Below are positions 33,463 to 42,701 of a DNA stretch of 64,000 bases, piece after piece. This stretch comes from Yoonia sp. GTDB lineage: Bacteria > Pseudomonadota > Alphaproteobacteria > Rhodobacterales > Rhodobacteraceae. A program made the translations under genes and the position numbers. Location of the stretch: contig NZ_JAGYJK010000006.1 of the NCBI RefSeq assembly GCF_018402175.1, positions 1-64,000 of the forward strand. Direction: 5' to 3'. Each line of letters begins with the position of its first letter. Position 1 is the stretch's first letter. The notes beneath the pieces are model-generated. The model worked only from the letters and a program-made list of their open reading frames with translations, made no database searches and was not told where the DNA came from.

Positions 33463-34463
33463 TCAGCCAGTGAAAATCCGCCCTCGGGCAGATAGGCGCT
33501 GGTGAAATACATGGCTGCATCTGGCGTGTTGACGAATTCATAGGTCGTGGCGATCTGGTCGATCGCATTGGCCATGCGCGCGTCGTCGATGATGCCGAAC
33601 CCGTTGGCCATGACCCAATCGGTCGCCACGTTGTCCTGAATGGACAATTGCAGGCGGCGCAGCTCCAACGCTGCATCAGCAGCCGGGTTGCGTTCAATCA
33701 GCATCGGGATCACGGCTTCGGGGTCGGCAATCGCCGTTGCCCAGCCTTCGGCGACACCTTGCAGAAAGCTGCTGATCAGCTCTGGATTGGCGGCGGCGAA
33801 ATCGGTGTTGACGATGATGACGTTGCCATAGAGATCGACGCCGTGATCGGCCATCAGCAGCGTGACCAGATCATCCTCTGGCACGCCCAGACGCGCGGTG
33901 TTCAGGTAGGATGTGAACGAAAAGCCGGTGATCGCGGCAACATTGCCTTCGGCCAGCATCGGTTCGCGGGTCGGAAAGCCCACGGGTTCCACGGTGATGG
34001 CACCCATATCCAGCCCGTTTTCAGCCGCAAAGATCGGGAATTGCGCCCAGGCGCCGTCAGGTGGCGGCGCGCCAAGGATCTTGCCTTGCAGGCTTTGGGG
34101 CGTGTCGTCGATGCCCAAGGACCGCCGCCCGATGACGGCAAAAGGCGGTTTGTCATAGATCATCATCGCGCCGATCACGGGCGCGCCGGGGTTCTGGTCA
34201 AGAAATTTGATCAGGCTGTTGATATCGGCCATGCCCACAGGGAAAGCCCCTGTCGCCACCTTGGGGATCGCGTCAAGCGACCCGTCACCGGCAGACACCG
34301 TGACATTCAAGTCGAGCGCCGCGAAATTGCCATTGTCGATTGCCGCGAAATAAGGGGCAGCTGGCCCTTCGAAACGCCAGTCGAGCGTGAAAGGCAGATC
34401 AGTCTGTGCGTGAACGGCCGATGCCCCCGTCAGCGCGACAACCAAAAAAGTACGATTGAACAT
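33459..34463 (-). CDS. ABC transporter substrate-binding protein, NMT1/THI5-like
   Basis: This 334-residue secreted receptor has a signal peptide ending at VHA-QT. The fold markers TLDWRFEGPAAPYFAAIDNG, VGMADINSLI and the LAEGNVAAITGFSF region fit the NMT1/THI5 (ThiY, SsuA, TauA) family. Possible ligands are pyrimidine precursors of thiamine, sulfonates or related small organics. No thiamine, taurine or sulfonate genes adjoin, and no convincing TPP riboswitch was found upstream. Confidence 0.87.
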   Translation of the reverse strand: MFNRTFLVVALTGASAVHAQTDLPFTLDWRFEGPAAPYFAAIDNGNFAALDLNVTVSAGDGSLDAIPKVATGAFPVGMADINSLIKFLDQNPGAPVIGAMMIYDKPPFAVIGRRSLGIDDTPQSLQGKILGAPPPDGAWAQFPIFAAENGLDMGAITVEPVGFPTREPMLAEGNVAAITGFSFTSYLNTARLGVPEDDLVTLLMADHGVDLYGNVIIVNTDFAAANPELISSFLQGVAEGWATAIADPEAVIPMLIERNPAADAALELRRLQLSIQDNVATDWVMANGFGIIDDARMANAIDQIATTYEFVNTPDAAMYFTSAYLPEGGFSLAE

Positions 34464-34749
34464 GTTTTTCCCCGTTGGTGTTTGATCCAGTCGGACCCAG
34501 ATTTCCCCTGCGCCCGCAAAGACGCCAGCCGCCGTGGCACATGCCGGTCAAACCCGCGCCACATCGACCATGATTTGCCCGATTGTTGTGCAGTTTGCCA
34601 CAAAAGCAAGCAAAAATTCTGCGGGCCGCCAGACCACGCCCTGACAAAAAAACAAAGATGTGACGCGCGCGCTGTTGCGCATCGGCAAAGGTGGTGCCAA
34701 TCACGCAGCAGCCAAAGGGCCTTTGGCCAAGCATAACTGGAGAATACAG

Positions 34750-35052
34750 ATGAATATTCGGTCAAAACTGCTGTTGTTGGCAGGCCTGTCACTGGCAGCC
34801 TGCACCGAACTGGCAACGACCGGCACCGCAGTTGACGGGTCGCGCTTTGTGGCAGACCTGCCCGAAAGCGTGCGCGCGATTGCGGCACCGGGACAGAACC
34901 TCGACAAGGTCGTGTTTCTGGAACAGGATAATTGCTATTGGTACGAACATGCAGGCCCGGTCGAAACCACCCTGCTGCCGCTGCGCACCGCGCGCGGCAA
35001 CACGATCTGCGCCGAACAGCCCACAGCGCCGGTGGTACCCGCCGCGACCTGA
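34750..35052 (+). CDS. Small lipoprotein
   Basis: This 100-residue protein begins with a lipoprotein signal (MNIRSKLLLLAGLSLAAC), so Cys18 should be lipidated. The mature part has two further Cys, in NCYWYEH and NTICAE, which could form a disulfide. I do not recognise a function. The ATG at 34750 was chosen since it begins the signal; a longer reading to 34660 would hide it. It is convergent with the L,D-transpeptidase gene. The preceding 286 bp (34464-34749) hold no recognised feature. Confidence 0.72.
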   Translation: MNIRSKLLLLAGLSLAACTELATTGTAVDGSRFVADLPESVRAIAAPGQNLDKVVFLEQDNCYWYEHAGPVETTLLPLRTARGNTICAEQPTAPVVPAAT

Positions 35053-35085
35053 CCGCCTTGACTGCGCCGCAACAGGCGCAGCCGC

Positions 35086-35829
35086 CTAGCTGCGGGCGGT
35101 GATGTCGTTTTCGGTGGGATAAAGAATCGCACTGACGCCGGTGTTCACCTCTTCGTAGAGCCCGATGATATGGGCCATCACCATACGCACACAGCCCGAA
35201 CTGGCCCGCCCGCCAATCGACCGCGGGCTGGGGGTGCCGTGGATGCGCAGATAGGTGTCGCGGTTGCCATCAAATAGATAGAGCGCCCGCGACCCCAAGG
35301 GGTTATCCGGCCCGCCGTCCATTCCGTTGGCATGTTGTTCATAGGTTTCAGGCTCGCGTTCGATCATCGCATCGGTCGGCCGCCATGTCGGCCATTTCGC
35401 CTTGCGCCGGATCGTATAGGTGCCGGGTTCGTACAGATTGCCCCGTGCGATCGCCACGCCATAGCGCATCGCCGTCCCGTCGCCGCGCACATGATACAGA
35501 TAGCGCGCCACCGCATCGACGTGGATGTCACCGGCGCGCAAACCGTCATTGGCCTGCACCAGCGTTGGCAGGAAACGCGGGTGAAACCCCCAGGGGTTCG
35601 ACGTCATCGGATCGTAATTGGCAGGTATGACGCGCCGGTCCCAGATCGGCCACATCTCTGGCGGGGATACTGGCGGCGGCGGTGGCGGCAGATCAGCGAA
35701 TTCCGGCAGATCGGCTGTGACCGGATCCTGTGTCAGCGTGTCGATGGCGGGATCAGACAGGGTTTGCGCCGCAATTGGCTGTGAAAACAGGGCAGCGCCT
35801 GTCACAATGAAATGGCGGCGGTTCAGCAT
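35086..35829 (-). CDS. L,D-transpeptidase (YkuD domain)
   Basis: This 247-residue exported protein has a signal peptide (HFIVTGAALFSQPIAAQ). The YkuD catalytic motif is complete: IHGTPSPRSIGGRASSGCVR, with His and the nucleophilic Cys in the H-X14-17-S-S-G-C-V-R arrangement. It makes 3-3 cross-links in peptidoglycan or attaches proteins to it, in the periplasm. A Pro-rich stretch after the signal (DLPPPPPPVSPPE) is a flexible linker. It is convergent with the small lipoprotein gene. Confidence 0.92.
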   Translation of the reverse strand: MLNRRHFIVTGAALFSQPIAAQTLSDPAIDTLTQDPVTADLPEFADLPPPPPPVSPPEMWPIWDRRVIPANYDPMTSNPWGFHPRFLPTLVQANDGLRAGDIHVDAVARYLYHVRGDGTAMRYGVAIARGNLYEPGTYTIRRKAKWPTWRPTDAMIEREPETYEQHANGMDGGPDNPLGSRALYLFDGNRDTYLRIHGTPSPRSIGGRASSGCVRMVMAHIIGLYEEVNTGVSAILYPTENDITARS

Positions 35830-35956
35830 GGTTCAGGTCCAACTCTGGCGTCAAAGATCAGTTTATCTCTAGGCAGGGCCAAAGACCCTGACAAGGGCTT
35901 TAGGGCACAAGTCTTTACACAGCCGTGCGACGTGGTCTTCATGGAACACTGCGCAA

Positions 35957-36973
35957 TCAGGATTGTTCCAGCACGATCTTGCCCTTGGCGGTGCCGGTTT
36001 CGATCATCGCATGGGCCTTGCGCAGGGTTTCGGCGTTGATCGGGCGCAGGACTGTATCCAGCGTGGTCCGCAACCGGCCCGCGTCGATTTCATCCGCGAC
36101 ATAGCTTAGCAAATGATGCTGCGCGATCATATCGGGGGTCTGGAACATCGCGCGGGCGAACATGAATTCCCAATGCAGGCTGGCAGCCTTGGTTTTCATC
36201 GCGGCCATCGGCAGCGGCACGTCGGTATTGTCGATGGACACGATCCCGCCTTGCGGGCGGATCAGTTCGACCGCCGCATCCCAATGGCGCATATCGTTGA
36301 ACACGGCGATATGATCGACATGATGCAGCCCCAGCGCGCGGACCTGTGCCACCATGTCGGCGCGATGGTCGATCACATGATCGGCCCCCAGTTCGGTGAC
36401 CCAGGCGGTGGTTTCCGGCCGTGACGCGGTGGCGATCACCACCAGCCCCGCCGCCTTGGCCAGCTGGATGCCGATGGACCCGACGCCGCCCCCTGCCCCG
36501 ATGATCAGGATGCTTTGCCCCGCATCCGCCCCGTCACGGTCGATGCCCAGCCGGTCAAAAAAGGATTCGTAAGCCGTGATCGTCGTCAGCGGCAAGGCCG
36601 CAGCCTGTGCAAAGCCCAAGCTGGCAGGCTTGCGCCCGACAATACGTTCATCGACCAGCTGGAATTCCGCGTTCGCGCCCGACCGCGTGATGTCGCCGGA
36701 ATAATAGACCTCGTCGCCCACAGCGAACAGCGTCACATCCGGCCCCACGGCCGCGACCACGCCGGCGGCATCGTAGCCCAGCACGCGCGGCGGGTTTTCC
36801 ACCACGTCGGCACCTTTGGATTTGCGGACCTTGGTATCGACCGGATTGACCGACACCGCCTTGACCGCGACCAGAATGTCGCGCCCCGCAGCCACGGGCT
36901 GGGGCAGATCGACATCGACAAAACAGGCAGGGTCGGTCACCGGCAGGTAACGGGTCAGGGCGACAGCTTTCAT
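35957..36973 (-). CDS. Zinc-binding alcohol dehydrogenase family protein (quinone-oxidoreductase-like MDR)
   Basis: This 338-residue medium-chain reductase has the N-terminal SVNPVDTKVRKSKG, GYDAAGVV, the NADPH-binding GAGGGVGSIGIQLAKAAGL and the conserved LPLTTITAYESFFDRLGI. The catalytic zinc cysteines of alcohol dehydrogenases are absent, so it is probably an NADPH-dependent enone/quinone reductase. The CoA-transferase gene on the same strand lies 15 bp downstream of its start region in transcript order before it, so they may share a transcript. Confidence 0.88.
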   Translation of the reverse strand: MKAVALTRYLPVTDPACFVDVDLPQPVAAGRDILVAVKAVSVNPVDTKVRKSKGADVVENPPRVLGYDAAGVVAAVGPDVTLFAVGDEVYYSGDITRSGANAEFQLVDERIVGRKPASLGFAQAAALPLTTITAYESFFDRLGIDRDGADAGQSILIIGAGGGVGSIGIQLAKAAGLVVIATASRPETTAWVTELGADHVIDHRADMVAQVRALGLHHVDHIAVFNDMRHWDAAVELIRPQGGIVSIDNTDVPLPMAAMKTKAASLHWEFMFARAMFQTPDMIAQHHLLSYVADEIDAGRLRTTLDTVLRPINAETLRKAHAMIETGTAKGKIVLEQS

Positions 36974-36988
36974 GGGTTCATCCTTTGG

Positions 36989-38170
36989 TCAGTCATCAAG
37001 GCTCAGTTGGGCGAGTATCTCTTGGCTGTCCTGACCGCAATGCGGCGGCGGCAAACGATATGTCACGGGCGTGCGCGACAGTTTCAGCGGATTGCCCAAC
37101 AGCCGGACCTGCCCTTTTTGCACATCCGCGCGCGGCATCGCCACGACCATGTCGCGCGCCTGTGCCTGATCCGACCCAAGGGCCAGATCAATGGTGTTGA
37201 CGGGGCCGACGGGCACCTTGCGCGCCTCCAGCCCTGCGATCACCGCGGCCAGCGGGCGTGCGGCCAGCCGTGGGCCGATCACCGCAAGCAAGGCATCGCG
37301 GTTCTGCGTCCGCGCCAGATTGGTCGCAAAACGCGCATCGGTGACAATATCCGCACAGCCCAGAAAATCGCAAAACCGCGCGAACTGGCTGTCATTGCCG
37401 ACCGCGATGATCGCATGGCCATCGGCCACGGCAAAGACGTGATACGGCACGATATTGGGATGCCCGTTGCCACGGCGCTGCGGCAGATCGCCGGATTCAA
37501 GGTAATTGGTGCCTTCGTTGATCAACCAAGCCAATTGGCTGTCCACCAAGGCGATGTCGATATGCTGGCCTTCGCCGGTGCGTTCCTTGTGGCGCAAGGC
37601 GGCAAGGATGCCGACGGTCGCATACATGCCGCACATCACATCGGCGACACCCACGCCGACCTTCATGGGCGCGCCGTCAGGTTCACCAGTCAGGCTCATG
37701 ATACCGCCAAAGCCTTGGGCCATCAGGTCATAGCCGGGTTTGTCACGGTTCGGGCCGGTCTGCCCAAACCCCGAGATCGAACAATAGATCAGCCCAGGCT
37801 GGCGCGTCAGCAGATCATCCGGCCCCAACCCGTATTTCGCCAACCCGCCGGGTTTGAAGTTTTCCACCACGATATCGGCAGACCGCGCCAGCGCGCGGAC
37901 CTGCTGCTGGCCAAGCTCTGTGCTGATGTCGATACTGACGGATTTCTTGTTGCGGTTGGCGGCCATGAAATAGGCCGACAGATCGGTGGGTTGGCCGTCC
38001 GTGTCACAGACATTGGGCGGGCCCCAGCCGCGGGTGTCGTCTCCCCCTGTCGCGGGGTTTTCGACCTTGATCACCTCGGCCCCCAGATCGCCCAGCAATT
38101 GCGTGCAGGTCGGCCCCGCCAGAATACGGGTCAGATCCAGAACCGTGATCCCGTCAAGTGCGCCCGCCAT
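36989..38170 (-). CDS. Family III CoA-transferase (CaiB/BaiF)
   Basis: This 393-residue enzyme moves CoA between carboxylic acids. Conserved parts are VLDLTRILAGPTCTQLLGDL, EVIKVENPATGGDDTR, NRNKKSVSIDI, SISGFGQTGPNRDKPGYD (with the catalytic Asp region) and GLEARKVPVGPVNTI. The start at 38170 was chosen because MAGALDGITVLDL is the normal N-terminus. Its acid substrate cannot be named. The stop lies 15 bp from the start of the MDR reductase gene. Confidence 0.9.
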   Translation of the reverse strand: MAGALDGITVLDLTRILAGPTCTQLLGDLGAEVIKVENPATGGDDTRGWGPPNVCDTDGQPTDLSAYFMAANRNKKSVSIDISTELGQQQVRALARSADIVVENFKPGGLAKYGLGPDDLLTRQPGLIYCSISGFGQTGPNRDKPGYDLMAQGFGGIMSLTGEPDGAPMKVGVGVADVMCGMYATVGILAALRHKERTGEGQHIDIALVDSQLAWLINEGTNYLESGDLPQRRGNGHPNIVPYHVFAVADGHAIIAVGNDSQFARFCDFLGCADIVTDARFATNLARTQNRDALLAVIGPRLAARPLAAVIAGLEARKVPVGPVNTIDLALGSDQAQARDMVVAMPRADVQKGQVRLLGNPLKLSRTPVTYRLPPPHCGQDSQEILAQLSLDD

Positions 38171-38659
38171 GCCTGCTGTCTCCCCTGACCATACCGGCGT
38201 GACTGTCTTTGGCGGGCAGAGCGACGTCAAGGGCTGGTCGGGGCGGTGGATCGCGGCGGGTTGTGATTTGCATCCTTAACGTGTATTTTCGCGCAGGTGG
38301 CAGCATCCTGACCCAGCGTGGCGCGGATCAAGCAACAAGACCGGATCACGCGGTGGGCTGACGGGAGTGACCGCGTTTTCAGGCTGCGCCACGCGATTGA
38401 ATACACGCCACAGATTCGCCACAATTTGCCTTATTTTAGTCATATTTTAATACTTTACCGCATGACGCTCATGTGCCGGTCTTGGTGACACAACGTCACC
38501 TTGGTGAAACCTGTCCTTTAGGCAAGGTTTCCAGCAAGGCATGCATGAAAGGCATTGACCGACTAAAAATGGATGCCGTAAAATACAACCAAGCCGCGTG
38601 TATGAGTAAATTTTATATTAAGTGTTGCGGATTGCGGACGCCGGATCGGTGACTGCTGA
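38171..38659. other. Long intergenic region, AT-rich in its middle
   Basis: No recognised gene lies in these 490 bp. The part 38410-38460 is strikingly AT-rich compared with its surroundings. A 35-codon frame on the plus strand (38545-38652) has a possible AAGG ribosome site, but its product has no known relative to me and no supporting evidence. A small RNA or leftover of a deleted gene is possible. Confidence 0.4.
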
Positions 38660-38690
38660 TTTGCTGGCAGGACTTGGTCTTGCCAGCAAA
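38660..38690 (-). terminator. Perfect 10-bp hairpin downstream of the Gfo/Idh gene
   Basis: TTTGCTGGCA (38660-38669) and TGCCAGCAAA (38681-38690) form a perfect stem with an 11-base loop, 20 bp beyond the stop of the minus-strand oxidoreductase gene. Only a weak T-rich stretch follows, so termination efficiency is uncertain. Confidence 0.55.
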
Positions 38691-38709
38691 GTTTCTTCCT
38701 TCCAATCCG

Positions 38710-39831
38710 CTATAGCCCGACCACCTGCGCAGCCGTGACAGGCGATTGCGGCAGGCTGACCGCCTGTCCCGTCCGCGCGCTTTGCTGTGCGGCCATGCCG
38801 ATGGCGACAGCCGCTGCCCCGTCCTGCACCGTCACCTCGACCACGCCTTCACCGCGCACAACAGCGTTGAACCGCTGGTGCTGGTAGAATGTCGATCCGT
38901 TGTGATCACCCGCCTCCAGCAAGGTCGGATCGACCGGAATTTCGGACACGAACGGACCCTTGGGGTCACGCGGGCTGATGATCAGTTGCGGCACGGGCGG
39001 CGCACCCAGCGCCAGCGGCCAGAACCGGCCCGGCCCCGGCACAAGCGCCTCGATCTTGCCAGATGGGCCCACGGCGCTGATTTCTTCTTGATAGCGCGAT
39101 CCTTCGGCGAACATGCACAATTCCAGCATCGCGCGCGACCCACGCGCGAAATCGACGATCACATAGGCATTGTCCCAAATATCCGGCGCCTGCCCGTCAT
39201 AGCGTTCGTCGATATGGTTCACCGCCTGCCCCGCGCTGGCCATCACGCGGACGGGTTCGTCCTGCAGGATCAGGCGCATCAGGTCAAAGAAATGACAGCA
39301 TTTTTCAACCAGAGTGCCGCCGGTCTTGGCGTTGAACCGGTTCCAGTCGCCGACCTTGGGCAGGAACGGAAAGCGGTGTTCGCGGATCGTCAGCATCCGC
39401 ACACCGCCCGTGGCCGCCGCGGCTTGCGCGACCAGCGCGGCAACGGGCGGCATATAGCGGTATTCCATCGCCACCCAGACGGGATGCGGGTAACCGGCGA
39501 ACAGATCCTCCACCAGCGTCGCCTCGGACGGGTTGGTGAACAGCGGCTTTTCGCATAGGATCGGCAGGGGCCGCGTCGCCACGATCTGCTGCAATTGCGG
39601 CACATGCAGGTAATTCGGGCTGACGATGACCACCGCATCCAGATCGTGATAGGCCAGCAACGCATCAAGGCTGTCCGCGACATGCGCACCACCCGCCAGC
39701 ACCGATGCCGCCTGCGCGAGGTCTGGCACCGGATCATAGACCACAGACACCCGCCCATGCGGCAGCAGGTTGATATTCATGATATGTTCGCGGGCCATCA
39801 TGCCGCAGCCGATCAGCCCGTAGTTCACCAT
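38710..39831 (-). CDS. Gfo/Idh/MocA-family NAD(P)-dependent oxidoreductase
   Basis: This 373-residue protein has an N-terminal Rossmann fold (YGLIGCGMMAREHI), the DAVVIVSPNYLHVPQ segment, the family motif EKPLFTNPSEA and a C-terminal beta-sheet domain (GTLVEKCCHFFDLMRLI). Members oxidise sugars, inositols and similar polyols. The start is ATG 39831 or the GTG at 39846, which overlaps the GntR stop; coupling with the regulator is clear either way. It probably acts in the same catabolic route as the divergent monooxygenase operon. Confidence 0.87.
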   Translation of the reverse strand: MVNYGLIGCGMMAREHIMNINLLPHGRVSVVYDPVPDLAQAASVLAGGAHVADSLDALLAYHDLDAVVIVSPNYLHVPQLQQIVATRPLPILCEKPLFTNPSEATLVEDLFAGYPHPVWVAMEYRYMPPVAALVAQAAAATGGVRMLTIREHRFPFLPKVGDWNRFNAKTGGTLVEKCCHFFDLMRLILQDEPVRVMASAGQAVNHIDERYDGQAPDIWDNAYVIVDFARGSRAMLELCMFAEGSRYQEEISAVGPSGKIEALVPGPGRFWPLALGAPPVPQLIISPRDPKGPFVSEIPVDPTLLEAGDHNGSTFYQHQRFNAVVRGEGVVEVTVQDGAAAVAIGMAAQQSARTGQAVSLPQSPVTAAQVVGL

Positions 39832-39842
39832 TTGCACGTCGT

Positions 39843-40550
39843 TCACCCTTTTCCCATGCGCGAGATATATTGCGCCCGGTCCGCATCGAACCAAGTGCGC
39901 GAAAATTCGACAGGCACGCGGCCTGCCAGATATGAATTGCGTTCGATGTAACCGGCCACGGCCCCTGCCGGCAGATGAAAATCGGGCGGCGTCCAGTCGG
40001 GCAAAGGCGTGACGCCGATCCGGTCCTCGGCCGCGGCGATCACCAGCCCCAGCCGGTCGCGGTAAAACAGATACAGCGATTCCAGCAGGTCATCCGGCCC
40101 GATGGCGGGCGCATAGCCCCCGTCGAGCCAGATTTCCTCCAGCCCGACCAGCACCCCGCCCAGCCAGCGCAAGCGCCTGATCCGGTGGCCCAGCGGATGG
40201 GCGCCAAATGGCCGTGCATCCGCTGGCTTGGGCAACAGAGCGACCGACAGCACCTGCGCTGTCGGCAAACCGCCACCGCGTTTCAATTCGAGCCGGAAAA
40301 ACGTATAGACCGACTCCACCTGTTCGCGGTGCCGGACATAATTGCCCGACCCCTGCACCCGTTCCAGCAAACCCTTGGATTCCACATCGGCCAGCGCCTT
40401 GCGCAATGTGCCGACAGCAACGCCCAAAGTCTCGGCCATCTCGCGTTCAGGCGGCAGGCGCGCGCCATCGGCCAGATGTCCGGCAGCGATTTCACGGATC
40501 AGCATTTCGCTCAGCTGCACGAATTTCGGCAAGGCAGAGGGTGTCGCCAT
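39843..40550 (-). CDS. GntR-family (HutC-type) transcriptional regulator
   Basis: This 235-residue regulator has a winged helix-turn-helix (LIREIAAGHLADGARLPPE, REMAETLGVAVGTLRKAL, VQGSGNYV) and a UTRA effector domain. The start ATG 40550 begins the domain; a reading to 40589 goes into the promoter region. It is divergent from the LLM monooxygenase operon and coupled to the Gfo/Idh gene, so it is the likely local repressor of both directions. Confidence 0.88.
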   Translation of the reverse strand: MATPSALPKFVQLSEMLIREIAAGHLADGARLPPEREMAETLGVAVGTLRKALADVESKGLLERVQGSGNYVRHREQVESVYTFFRLELKRGGGLPTAQVLSVALLPKPADARPFGAHPLGHRIRRLRWLGGVLVGLEEIWLDGGYAPAIGPDDLLESLYLFYRDRLGLVIAAAEDRIGVTPLPDWTPPDFHLPAGAVAGYIERNSYLAGRVPVEFSRTWFDADRAQYISRMGKG

Positions 40551-40594
40551 GGCCCTGCCCCTCCCCGGCGCGCCAGCTAATTGATACACTATTG

Positions 40595-40627
40595 TTGCAC
40601 ATATCCGCCCGTGCTACGCAAGTGCAA
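40595..40627. promoter_or_regulatory. Candidate operator between gntR and the monooxygenase operon
   Basis: An inverted repeat TTGCAC (40595-40600) and GTGCAA (40622-40627) with 21 bases between sits midway in the 103-bp divergent intergenic region. Its place suits a GntR operator, but short six-base arms may also arise by chance. Confidence 0.3.
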
Positions 40628-40653
40628 TCATCACGTCCTTGGGAGGGGAATCA

Positions 40654-41811
40654 ATGACTGTCGTGCCCGTCACCAGCGCCGATCTTGATGCGGCAGAGGT
40701 GTCTTGGTTTTCCGCCCTGTGTTCGGATGATTACCAGTTTCTGGGCGTGCCGGATGGCGATCTGCGGTCGTCATGGGACCATTGCCGCGACATCGCCCTG
40801 ACCGCCGAGGCGCAGGGGTTCCGCAACATCCTTGCCCCTTCGTCTTATCAGGTCGGTCAGGACACGCTGTCTTTCGTCGCGGGCATGGCGCCCTTGACCG
40901 ACAAGATCAATTTTCTCGCCGCGATCCGCTGTGGCGAGGTGCAGCCGATCATGCTGGCGCGCACGATTGCCACGCTGGACCATATGCTACAGGGGCGGCT
41001 GACGCTGAACGTCATCAGCTCCGATTTCCCCGGCGAAGTGGCCGATAGCAAATACCGCTACAAACGCAGCCACGAGGTCGTGGAGATCCTGCGCAAATGC
41101 TGGACGCAGGACGAGGTCAGCCATGACGGCGAGATCTACCAGATCAGCAAACTGACCACCGATCCCGCCCGCCCCTATCAGCACAACGGCGGTCCGCTGC
41201 TGTATTTTGGCGGCTATTCGCCGGATGCCTTGGAACTTTGCGGCGCGCAATGCGATGTCTATCTGATGTGGCCCGAGACCCGCGATGTGCTGGCGCAGCG
41301 GATGAAGGATGTCCACGCAAGGGCCGCCGCCCATGGCCGCACGCTCGATTACGGTCTGCGCGTGCATATGATCGTGCGTGACACCGAGGCCGAGGCCAAG
41401 GACTATGCCGATTATATCGCCAGCAAGCTGGACGACGAATATGGCAAACTGATCCGCGACCGCGCCCATGACAGCATCAGCCTTGGGGTGGCGCATCAAT
41501 CGCGCGCGCGCGAATTGGCGGATCAATTCGGCTATACCGAACCGGGGCTTTGGACAGGGATCGGCCGCGCGCGGTCGGGCTGTGGGGCGGCGCTGGTGGG
41601 GTCAACCGACCAGGTCCTGTCCAAGATCGAAGACTACCAAAAAATGGGCATCCGTGCTTTCATCTTTTCAGGCTATCCGCATATCGCCGAGGCCGAACAT
41701 TTCGGCGCACGGGTGATGCCACATCTGAAAACCTGCTCGCTGCCGCATGCCTATGGGCGCGTGCCAACCGCAACACCAGCCACGCCCTTGGGCATAGGAC
41801 AACGCCGCTAA
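40654..41811 (+). CDS. LLM-class flavin-dependent monooxygenase (SsuD-like)
   Basis: This 385-residue bacterial-luciferase-fold enzyme uses FMNH2 and oxygen. Typical segments are GFRNILAPSSYQVGQDTLSF, FLAAIRCGEVQPIMLARTIA, LDHMLQGRLTLNVISSDFP and LLYFGGYSPDALELC, close to alkanesulfonate monooxygenases. GGGAGGGG lies eight bases before the ATG. It is followed, with TAATG overlaps, by an aldo/keto reductase and a flavin reductase, the latter probably supplying its reduced flavin. The substrate is not known. Confidence 0.9.
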   Translation: MTVVPVTSADLDAAEVSWFSALCSDDYQFLGVPDGDLRSSWDHCRDIALTAEAQGFRNILAPSSYQVGQDTLSFVAGMAPLTDKINFLAAIRCGEVQPIMLARTIATLDHMLQGRLTLNVISSDFPGEVADSKYRYKRSHEVVEILRKCWTQDEVSHDGEIYQISKLTTDPARPYQHNGGPLLYFGGYSPDALELCGAQCDVYLMWPETRDVLAQRMKDVHARAAAHGRTLDYGLRVHMIVRDTEAEAKDYADYIASKLDDEYGKLIRDRAHDSISLGVAHQSRARELADQFGYTEPGLWTGIGRARSGCGAALVGSTDQVLSKIEDYQKMGIRAFIFSGYPHIAEAEHFGARVMPHLKTCSLPHAYGRVPTATPATPLGIGQRR

Positions 41812-42701
41812 TGCAACGCATCCAGATCACCAATGACCTTTCCTTCAGCCGCATCATCTATGGCATGTGGCGGCTGGGCGATGATACCGACACCAGCCCC
41901 AAACATGTGCAGGCCAAGATCGAATCCTGTCTGGCCCAGGGCATCACCACGATGGATCAGGCCGATATCTATGGCGGCTATATGGCCGAAGAGATCATGG
42001 GCCATGCGCTGCGCGCAGCCCCCGCGCTGAAACACCAGATCGAGATCGTGACCAAATGCGATATCATCGTCTCTGCCGGGCGCTATGCAGGCGCGGGGGT
42101 GAAGCATTATGACACGTCAGCGGCGCATGTGACGACCTCGGTCGATCATTCGCTGCGGCTGATGGGGGTGGACCGGATCGACACGCTGTTGATCCACCGG
42201 CCCGACCCGCTGATGGACCATCACGACACAGGGGCCGCGCTGGACGCTTTGGTCGCATCCGGCAAGGTGCGCAGCGTCGGCGTGTCCAATTTCAAACGGC
42301 ATGACTGGACGCTGCTGCAATCGGCGATGCAAACGCCGCTGATCACCAACCAGATCGAATTGTCGCTGACGGCCAATCAAGGTTTCACCAATGGCGATGT
42401 CGCCTATTTGCAGGAACGCGGCGTGCCGATCATGGCCTGGTCGCCCCTTGGCGGCGGCGCGCTGATGACCGGCACCGGGGCTGTGCAGGACGCACTTGCC
42501 GCCGTGGCCGCTGAACAAGCTGTGGACAGCGCGGCTGTTGCCGTCGCATGGTTGCTGGCGCATCCCGCACGGATCATGCCGGTGATGGGCACCAATGCGA
42601 TTGGCCGGATCAAAACCCTATCTGACGCATTGAAAGTCACGATGGACCGTGAGACCTGGTTCACACTTTATACCGCAGCCCTTGGCCAGGAAGTCCCCTA
42701 A
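41811..42701 (+). CDS. Aldo/keto reductase
   Basis: This 296-residue TIM-barrel NADPH-dependent reductase contains the family markers GMWRLGDD, TTMDQADIYGGYMAEEIMG with the catalytic Asp and Tyr, IDTLLIHRPDPLMD, GKVRSVGVSNFKRHDW and VPIMAWSPLGGGAL. The ATG shares its first base with the stop of the monooxygenase gene (TAATG). In the cluster it may reduce an aldehyde or ketone released by the monooxygenase; this is inference. Confidence 0.9.
   Translation: MQRIQITNDLSFSRIIYGMWRLGDDTDTSPKHVQAKIESCLAQGITTMDQADIYGGYMAEEIMGHALRAAPALKHQIEIVTKCDIIVSAGRYAGAGVKHYDTSAAHVTTSVDHSLRLMGVDRIDTLLIHRPDPLMDHHDTGAALDALVASGKVRSVGVSNFKRHDWTLLQSAMQTPLITNQIELSLTANQGFTNGDVAYLQERGVPIMAWSPLGGGALMTGTGAVQDALAAVAAEQAVDSAAVAVAWLLAHPARIMPVMGTNAIGRIKTLSDALKVTMDRETWFTLYTAALGQEVP

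Noticed and set aside
34464-34560. Possible TPP riboswitch before the THI5-like binding-protein gene
   Set aside because: A stretch on the minus strand (CTGGATCAAACACCAACGG) weakly resembles the 3' half of a thi box, but the CUGAGA element and the paired first half are missing.
38545-38652. 35-codon small protein gene
   Set aside because: It has only a weak ribosome site and no recognisable similarity, so it is mentioned with the intergenic region and not called.
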